Shown piece by piece: positions 24,693 to 27,778 of a stretch of 27,778 nucleotides of DNA. Source of the DNA: an uncultured Flavobacteriales bacterium (GTDB taxonomy: Bacteria; Bacteroidota; Bacteroidia; Palsa-965). The DNA is taken from NCBI GenBank assembly GCA_937974275.1, contig CALJIF010000105.1, positions 1 to 27,778 of the forward strand. The letters run 5' to 3'. The notes beneath the pieces were generated by a model. That model did not search any database. It was given only the letters and a program-made list of their open reading frames with translations, and was not told the DNA's origin. Position 1 is the stretch's first letter. Each line of letters begins with the position of its first letter. The translations under genes were made by a program, and so were the position numbers.

Positions 24693-24793
24693 CAGGGAAA
24701 TTTAGGATGTGGTGTGATGGTTTCGGTGAGAGATTTTACTTAAGCGTAGATCTTTCCGATAAATATGGCATTGTACCGCGCGCCCGTAACACC

Positions 24794-25117
24794 TCAATAA
24801 TAGGCGACCTTTCGCTTACCTAATGTAACGTTAAAATTTACTTTCGCTCCAAGTGCGTCGAATACTTTTAGGATCGTTTCGAAACGCGCATTCTTCACGC
24901 TGTTTTCAATTTTCGAAATCTGCGCTTTTTGAACACCCACCAATTCCCCGAGCTGCTCCTGTGTGAGGTTGCGTTCTTGTCTCGCTTTCTTAATGGCTTC
25001 GCCAAGCAACTCCAAACGCAATTCATATTCAAAAGCATTTCTTTTTTTCGTTCCTTTTTTGCCGATGTGTTTGTCGATCATCGCATCCAGAGAAACGGTT
25101 TTGAATTTGTTGGTCAT
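24794..25117 (-). CDS. XRE-family antitoxin, HigA-like, without an intact toxin
   Basis: The 107-residue product has a basic N-terminal extension (SLDAMIDKHIGKKGTKKR) and an XRE helix-turn-helix at about 47-95: LGEAIKKARQERNLTQEQLGELVGVQKAQISKIEN. This layout is the one I recall for antitoxins paired with RelE/HigB toxins of the Gp49 type in Bacteroidota, where the toxin comes first. Here no toxin gene precedes it, only a 19-codon stub. AAAAGGA lies 11 bases before the ATG. It probably still binds the inverted repeat in its own promoter. It may neutralise toxins encoded elsewhere, which is speculation. Confidence 0.9.
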   Translation of the reverse strand: MTNKFKTVSLDAMIDKHIGKKGTKKRNAFEYELRLELLGEAIKKARQERNLTQEQLGELVGVQKAQISKIENSVKNARFETILKVFDALGAKVNFNVTLGKRKVAYY

Positions 25118-25143
25118 AGTTATCGTTGGATATCCTTTTCTAA

Positions 25144-25203
25144 TTAAAATTTCCCTGATTCACCAGCATCCGGTAACAACACAATTTCAAAAGCCGGTTT
25201 CAA
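25144..25203 (-). pseudogene. Stub of a RelE/HigB-like toxin gene
   Basis: Read from TTG 25203 on the minus strand this encodes MKPAFEIVLLPDAGESGKF and then TAA. The first 15 residues resemble the N-terminus of Gp49/HigB-type toxins as I remember them (MKPxFEIxFLxxAxEF), and the position between promoter and antitoxin is where such a toxin sits. A full toxin has about 110 residues. The last residues may be the original C-terminus joined by an internal deletion. The identification rests on a short match. Confidence 0.55.
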
Positions 25204-25216
25204 TTTTATGGTCACA

Positions 25217-25247
25217 CAAATGTAGTGGTTTCCCAAAAGGGAAACAA
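25217..25247 (-). promoter_or_regulatory. Promoter and operator of the degraded toxin-antitoxin locus
   Basis: On the minus strand TTG (25247 to 25245) is followed by a 20-base spacer and TACATTTG (25224 to 25217), a textbook Bacteroidota promoter. The spacer holds the perfect inverted repeat GTTTCCC TTTT GGGAAAC (25228-25245), whose outer base overlaps the -33 box. Binding there would block RNA polymerase, as expected for autoregulation by the antitoxin. Confidence 0.75.
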
Positions 25248-25376
25248 GTTGTTTTAACAGATTTAAGTCAAATGAGGGTATTCAATAGAATGTCACGATT
25301 GCCTGTTGGTGCAAAGCAGCAGTAGACTTTCTCTGCTTTACCCTGCGATATTATTTTGCCATGCGTTTTTTCCCTT
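25248..25376. other. Intergenic region between exonuclease and degraded TA locus
   Basis: No coding sequence or convincing RNA is seen. A weak stem AGCAG/CTGCT around 25316-25338 lies downstream of the leftward exonuclease gene, without a clear T-run. Confidence 0.35.
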
Positions 25377-26087
25377 TCACGACACCACCACAGCATCCTC
25401 CGGAATCAACGGCTCGCGGCGGAAACGACGCACTACTTGTGCTACCGTAAGTACATCCTTTTGACAATACGTTACGATACGCTCCAAATTGTGCTCCTCG
25501 TAATACACGTGCGCTACCTGACTGCCATCGATGTCGTCTTTCGGTGTGGGCACATCCAATGTTGCAGCGAGTAAATTCAACGTCGTGTAACTTTTCCGAT
25601 CTCCGAATTTCCACAACTCCATGGTGTCCAACAAATTTACCTCCCAGGGTTTTTTCCCTGCCACGTCGAGCAACTCGGGAAGCGGAATGCCGTGAATCAC
25701 CATGCGTCGCGCGATCCACGGGAAATCGAATTCTTTACCGTTATGCGCGCACAAAGTAGTGATCGACTTACCGGTGATTTTATTCAGCAGTTCTCCGAAC
25801 TCGGTCAGCAGTTGCTTTTCATCATGGCCGTAAAACGATTTCATGCGGAAGCGTTCTTGTCCTTCGCTGCGACTTAGAAATCCGCAAGAGATGCAAATGA
25901 TTTTACCGAATTCCGCATAAATGCCGGCACGTTGATACAAGCTCTCGGGTGTGTCATCGGGATTGTTGCTGAGGGACGCCGCTTTAGCGCTCCACAATTC
26001 TTTCCAACGTTCGGGAACGTGCACCCATGTGGGATGTTGAGGTACGGTTTCGATGTCGAGGAAGAGGATGGAAGATAGGTTGATCAT
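25377..26087 (-). CDS. Predicted 3'-5' exonuclease related to PolB family
   Basis: The 236-residue product is a DEDD-type exonuclease of the PolB-like group (Pfam DNA_pol_B_exo2, from memory). Metal-binding candidates are Asp11 and Glu13 in LFLDIETV, Asp121 in AHNGKEFDFPWI, and Asp211 in YCQKDV with Tyr207, giving the DEDDy form. The sequence fits one exonuclease domain with no polymerase part. It should remove nucleotides from DNA 3' ends, but its pathway is unknown. I start at ATG 26087; the reading frame stays open to 26225, but that part is encoded by the 24-bp tandem repeat and gives a His/Thr-rich string. Confidence 0.88.
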   Translation of the reverse strand: MINLSSILFLDIETVPQHPTWVHVPERWKELWSAKAASLSNNPDDTPESLYQRAGIYAEFGKIICISCGFLSRSEGQERFRMKSFYGHDEKQLLTEFGELLNKITGKSITTLCAHNGKEFDFPWIARRMVIHGIPLPELLDVAGKKPWEVNLLDTMELWKFGDRKSYTTLNLLAATLDVPTPKDDIDGSQVAHVYYEEHNLERIVTYCQKDVLTVAQVVRRFRREPLIPEDAVVVS

Positions 26088-26098
26088 GGTGAAGTGGT

Positions 26099-26156
26099 GA
26101 GTTAGTGCAGTGGTGTGATGGTGGGTTAGTGCGGTGGTGTGATGGTGAGTTAGTGT
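26099..26156. repeat. 24-bp tandem repeat upstream of the exonuclease gene
   Basis: Two full units (26099-26122 and 26123-26146), differing at two positions, and a partial third (26147-26155). The unit contains GTTAGTGC then GTGGTGTGATGG. Since 24 is divisible by three, the minus strand reads THHHTTAL repeatedly, without a stop. It lies just before the exonuclease start codon, in the probable promoter or leader region. Confidence 0.8.
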
Positions 26157-26201
26157 AAATATAGAGGTGATAAACAAATAGTTGTTGAGAGTAACCGTAG
26201 A

Positions 26202-26290
26202 GTTCTTGGTGAGTTTTAACCGCAAAGTGCGCGAAGGTTACGCAGCGTTTGCAGAGGGCTTCGCTTGAAAAAACTTTGTGATGCTTCGTG
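26202..26290. repeat. Dispersed repeat, copy A
   Basis: This stretch aligns along its whole length with 27170-27256. Shared blocks include GGTGAGTTTTAACCGCAAAG, TTACGC, GGGCTTCGC and CTTTGTGA followed by GCTTCGT. The CGCAAAG core is a short interspersed repeat type I recall from many Bacteroidota and Chlorobi genomes. It lies in the gap between the antitoxin stop and the exonuclease start. Confidence 0.75.
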
Positions 26291-26329
26291 TTCCGATGCT
26301 TCGTCCGAAGGACTCCAACGGTCTGAAAG

Positions 26330-26359
26330 ACTCCTTTGGAGAGGGATAGGGTAGAGGTG
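26330..26359. repeat. Short interspersed repeat with GGAGAGGGATAGGG
   Basis: ACTCCTTTGGAGAGGG then ATAGGGTAGAGGTG resembles a common Bacteroidota interspersed element. CTCC and GGAG form a small hairpin (26331-26341). It directly follows the stop of the antitoxin at 26362 in the antitoxin's reading direction. Confidence 0.5.
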
Positions 26360-26361
26360 TA

Positions 26362-26670
26362 TTAATAGTCGACACGGAGTTTAAGTTGTCGTCCCAGACC
26401 ATCCTGAATTACGCGCATTAGTGTAGAAAGACGGATGTCGCTGGCGTTATTCTCAATTCGCGAAATGTAATTTTTTGTCGTGCCGCATCGTTCTGCCAGT
26501 TGCTCTTGCGTCAAGCCTTGTTCTTTGCGAAGTTCTTGCAGCATCACACTCAATTTAAACGCCTCAAATTCCTGCTCATAGCGTTCTCTCGAAGTGCTTC
26601 CGCGTTTCCCATATTGTTGCGTGATATGGCTCGCAAACGATGTCAGATTTTTGTTTCGCTTTTTACTCAT
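26362..26670 (-). CDS. higA: XRE-family antitoxin, HigA-like
   Basis: The 102-residue product has a basic N-terminus (KKRNKNLTSFASHI), a linking helix with YEQEFEAFKLSVMLQELRKEQG, and the XRE helix-turn-helix LTQEQLAERCGTTKNYISRIEN, ending in QLKLRVDY. It follows the toxin gene with a single base between stop and start, the usual toxin-first order of higBA loci. It should neutralise the toxin and, alone or with it, bind the palindrome in the promoter at 27064-27094. Confidence 0.92.
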   Translation of the reverse strand: MSKKRNKNLTSFASHITQQYGKRGSTSRERYEQEFEAFKLSVMLQELRKEQGLTQEQLAERCGTTKNYISRIENNASDIRLSTLMRVIQDGLGRQLKLRVDY

Positions 26671-26671
26671 G

Positions 26672-27043
26672 TTAATGCTTTTTTCGTGAATTGCTTGTGC
26701 TTTTTTCGTTGAAGTATTCTTGTCGTAATTTTTCTGCGAGTTCTAGTTCTGATTTAGGAGTTTTCTGCGATTTCTTTTGAAAACCATTAATCACAATAAC
26801 GAGTTGACCTTCATCAAAAAAACAGAACACTCTATAAATATCGCTGCCTACAGACGCTCGTATTTCATAAATACCATTCGAGTTCGTAATGTGCTCAAAG
26901 TATTTATTCGGAACACGTTCCAATGTGGCTATGAGCTGTAACGTCCAATTCAACTTTCTTTGAACTTCAGGTTTTAGCTGATTAAAGAACTTGAGATAAT
27001 ACTGTTTGTAATAAAAAATTTCCCGTACATATTTTTCACTCAT
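26672..27043 (-). CDS. higB: RelE/HigB-type toxin (Gp49-like)
   Basis: The product of about 123 residues starts MSEKYVREIFYYKQYYLKFFNQL and carries the fold markers of the phage Gp49/HigB group: KYFEHITNSNGIYEIRASVGSDIYRVFCFFDEGQLVIVINGFQKKSQKTP then an LAEKLRQEYF helix. Arg and Lys residues in the IYRVFCFF and GFQKKSQKTP strands fit a ribosome-dependent mRNA interferase. I start at ATG 27043: an in-frame ATG at 27064 would begin on the last base of the -7 box. It is complete and followed directly by its antitoxin, so the module looks functional. Confidence 0.9.
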   Translation of the reverse strand: MSEKYVREIFYYKQYYLKFFNQLKPEVQRKLNWTLQLIATLERVPNKYFEHITNSNGIYEIRASVGSDIYRVFCFFDEGQLVIVINGFQKKSQKTPKSELELAEKLRQEYFNEKSTSNSRKKH

Positions 27044-27063
27044 TACTATTCGAGTGTTAATCA

Positions 27064-27094
27064 CAAAGTTACCTAATTAGGCAACAATGTGCAA
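27064..27094 (-). promoter_or_regulatory. higBA promoter with palindromic operator
   Basis: On the minus strand TTG (27094 to 27092), 20 bases, then TAACTTTG (27071 to 27064), a perfect -7 box. The palindrome CCTAATTAGG (27072-27081) extends to an 18-base symmetric site (27068-27085) with one mismatched pair, covering the spacer and the upstream half of the -7 box. The start ATG follows 20 bases after the box. Confidence 0.75.
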
Positions 27095-27120
27095 GTGGTT
27101 AATCAATTTTAAGAATCCGG

Positions 27121-27194
27121 TTTCTTGTGAATTTTAACTGCGAGTTTCCGGTGAGTTTTAACCGCAAAGTTTCCGGTGAGTTTTAACCGCAAAG
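27121..27194. repeat. 25-bp tandem repeat
   Basis: Units at 27121-27144 (24 bp, diverged), 27145-27169 and 27170-27194 (identical, 25 bp) contain TTTCCGGTGAGTTTTAACCG then CAAAG. The third unit is also the start of copy B of the dispersed repeat, so the array looks like local amplification of its 5' end. Confidence 0.85.
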
Positions 27195-27256
27195 AGCGCA
27201 AAGATTACGCGGAGATCGCAAGGGGCTTCGCATGGAAATTCTTTGTGACGCTTCGT
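27170..27256. repeat. Dispersed repeat, copy B
   Basis: Aligns with copy A at 26202-26290, in the same orientation, over about 87 bases with scattered mismatches. Blocks include TTTTAACCGCAAAG, GCGCAAAGATTACGC, GGGGCTTCGCATGGAAA and TTCTTTGTGACGCTTCGT. It does not encode a protein. Confidence 0.75.
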
Positions 27257-27260
27257 AATG

Positions 27261-27295
27261 TGGTGCGTTGGTGTGTTAGTGTATTAGTGTGTTGG
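27261..27295. repeat. GTGTGTTAGTG low-complexity run
   Basis: TGGTGCGTTGGTGTGTTAGT and similar TGT/TAG-rich steps fill this stretch. The same composition occurs at 26099-26156 and, on the other strand, at 7517-7564, so it looks like a dispersed simple-sequence element of this genome. Confidence 0.55.
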
Positions 27296-27331
27296 AGTTA
27301 CCGATGGTTACGGCTCCGCACAACCCACGTT

Positions 27332-27435
27332 GATTGAGCGGAGTCGAAATTACCGTAGATTGAGCGGAGTCGAATTTACCGTTGATTGAGCGGAGTCGAA
27401 ATCAACGTGGATTGAGCGGAGTCGAAATCAACTAT
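27332..27435. repeat. Four tandem 26-bp repeats abutting the ssb stop codon
   Basis: Units start at 27332, 27358, 27384 and 27410, each exactly 26 bases and each containing ATTGAGCGGAGTCGAA; the last six to seven bases vary (for example TACCGTA, TCAACGTG). There are no unique spacers. The last unit ends inside the ssb stop codon region (27432-27434). The core resembles a short repeat I recall from many Flavobacteriia and other Bacteroidota genomes. Confidence 0.9.
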
Positions 27436-27776
27436 TCTTTTACCACAGCTTCCATTGGCACGAACTCGCTGGCCACAATCACCACATCATTGTGCTTCAC
27501 GCCGTTCTTGTCCGTCCAGTTGTTGGTGGAGAGTTTTCCGTGGACCACCACTTTGCTGCCTTTGCTCAACTTCTTTTCTGCCGAAGCAGCTACACCTTCC
27601 CATGCTACCACACGGAACCAATGCGTATTCTGAATACGCTGACCTTTAGCATCGGTGTACGATTCCGTAGCCGCAATACTGAAACGCGCTACCTTTTTGC
27701 CACTCTCGGTGGTGATTACTTGCGGATCCTGACCTAAGTTTCCTAAAATCTGAACATTGTTACGAACTGAATTCAT
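27432..27776 (-). CDS. ssb: Short single-stranded DNA-binding protein
   Basis: The 114-residue product is a single OB fold: NNVQILGNLGQDPQVITTESGKKVARFSIAATE, then THWFRVVAWEGVAASAEKKLSKGSKVVVHGKL. It binds single-stranded DNA in replication and repair. It ends MEAVVKE and lacks the usual disordered linker and the acidic DDDIPF-like tip that recruits partner proteins in standard SSB. Such short SSBs occur in Bacteroidota alongside a full-length one. The start ATG is two bases from the window end, so its promoter is not visible; it is complete. Confidence 0.93.
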   Translation of the reverse strand: MNSVRNNVQILGNLGQDPQVITTESGKKVARFSIAATESYTDAKGQRIQNTHWFRVVAWEGVAASAEKKLSKGSKVVVHGKLSTNNWTDKNGVKHNDVVIVASEFVPMEAVVKE

Positions 27777-27778
27777 AA

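Noticed and set aside
25351..25719. 122-residue minus-strand open frame
   Set aside because: It overlaps the exonuclease in another frame and has no recognisable domain or start signal.
26099..26225. N-terminal extension of the exonuclease encoding THHHTTAL repeats
   Set aside because: It is the translation of a tandem repeat; the exonuclease fold begins right after ATG 26087 with the catalytic LFLDIETV block.
27332..27435. Possible CRISPR array
   Set aside because: The 26-bp units are directly adjacent with no unique spacers and no cas genes are in the window.
27332..27435. Origin of the 26-bp repeat from a tRNA T-arm
   Set aside because: The shared CGGAGTCGAA with the tRNA-Ala at position 1 is ten bases long; too short to separate from coincidence.
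24794..27776. Integrated phage or transposon
   Set aside because: No integrase, transposase or terminal inverted repeats could be found; only TA genes and short repeats suggest mobility.

Overview
The window is a piece of a Bacteroidota chromosome, probably from a gliding, Flavobacteriia-like lineage. The signs are a T9SS type A sorting domain (2102-3061), a GldH gliding lipoprotein (13159-13629), many lipoproteins with short Bacteroidota lipoboxes, an IPExxxVDY-family gene next to pyk, and promoters of the Bacteroidota type (TTG, about 20 bases, TAnnTTTG). No rRNA, phage, transposase or CRISPR array is visible. The genus cannot be fixed from this sequence.

Layout. 1-3061: a cut tRNA-Ala, an IPExxxVDY protein, pyruvate kinase and a T9SS-exported protein. 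3151-6481: a leftward block of pheS plus a TPR protein and a cyclophilin plus a lipoprotein, then a rightward small lipoprotein. 6482-9286: a conserved small protein, a CvpA-family membrane protein, and leftward pgk with a lipoprotein. 9414-10357: an sdpR/sdpI-like regulator and membrane protein pair with a visible operator. 10461-14428: holB, ricT, gldH and a surface lipoprotein. 14445-18366: a leftward O-acetylation operon of an MBOAT acyltransferase and two tandem AlgJ-like proteins. 18524-21811: a phosphodiesterase-like lipoprotein and a class A penicillin-binding protein. 22050-24677: a fused two-ATPase ABC protein and a lipoprotein. 24794-27776: two HigBA-type loci, a PolB-like exonuclease, ssb, and several families of short repeats.

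Most notable. (1) In front of the second AlgJ-like gene lies a 14-codon relic of the C-terminus of a second MBOAT gene, still ending in the same TGATG stop/start overlap. The duplication therefore once covered the MBOAT-AlgJ pair and one MBOAT copy was then lost; a perfect 16-bp palindrome lies just beyond the recognisable relic. (2) The antitoxin at 24794-25117 has no toxin gene, but a 19-codon stub resembling a RelE/HigB toxin N-terminus sits between it and an intact promoter whose spacer holds a perfect inverted repeat. (3) The complete toxin-antitoxin pair at 26362-27043 has the same promoter design with a different palindrome. (4) Several genes have the -7 box only 3 to 7 bases before the start codon, which predicts leaderless or nearly leaderless mRNAs. 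(5) The segment 26099-27435 holds 24-, 25- and 26-bp tandem repeats and two copies of an approximately 87-bp dispersed repeat.

How the parts relate. The holB-ricT-gldH run followed by a PBP1A gene is an arrangement I recall from other Bacteroidota; here the surface lipoprotein, O-acetylation and phosphodiesterase genes lie between gldH and the PBP, which suggests an inserted cell-surface module. The 24.8-27.4 kb end looks like a small accessory hotspot where toxin-antitoxin units and repeats gather beside core genes. All family assignments come from motif recognition by eye, not from database searches.
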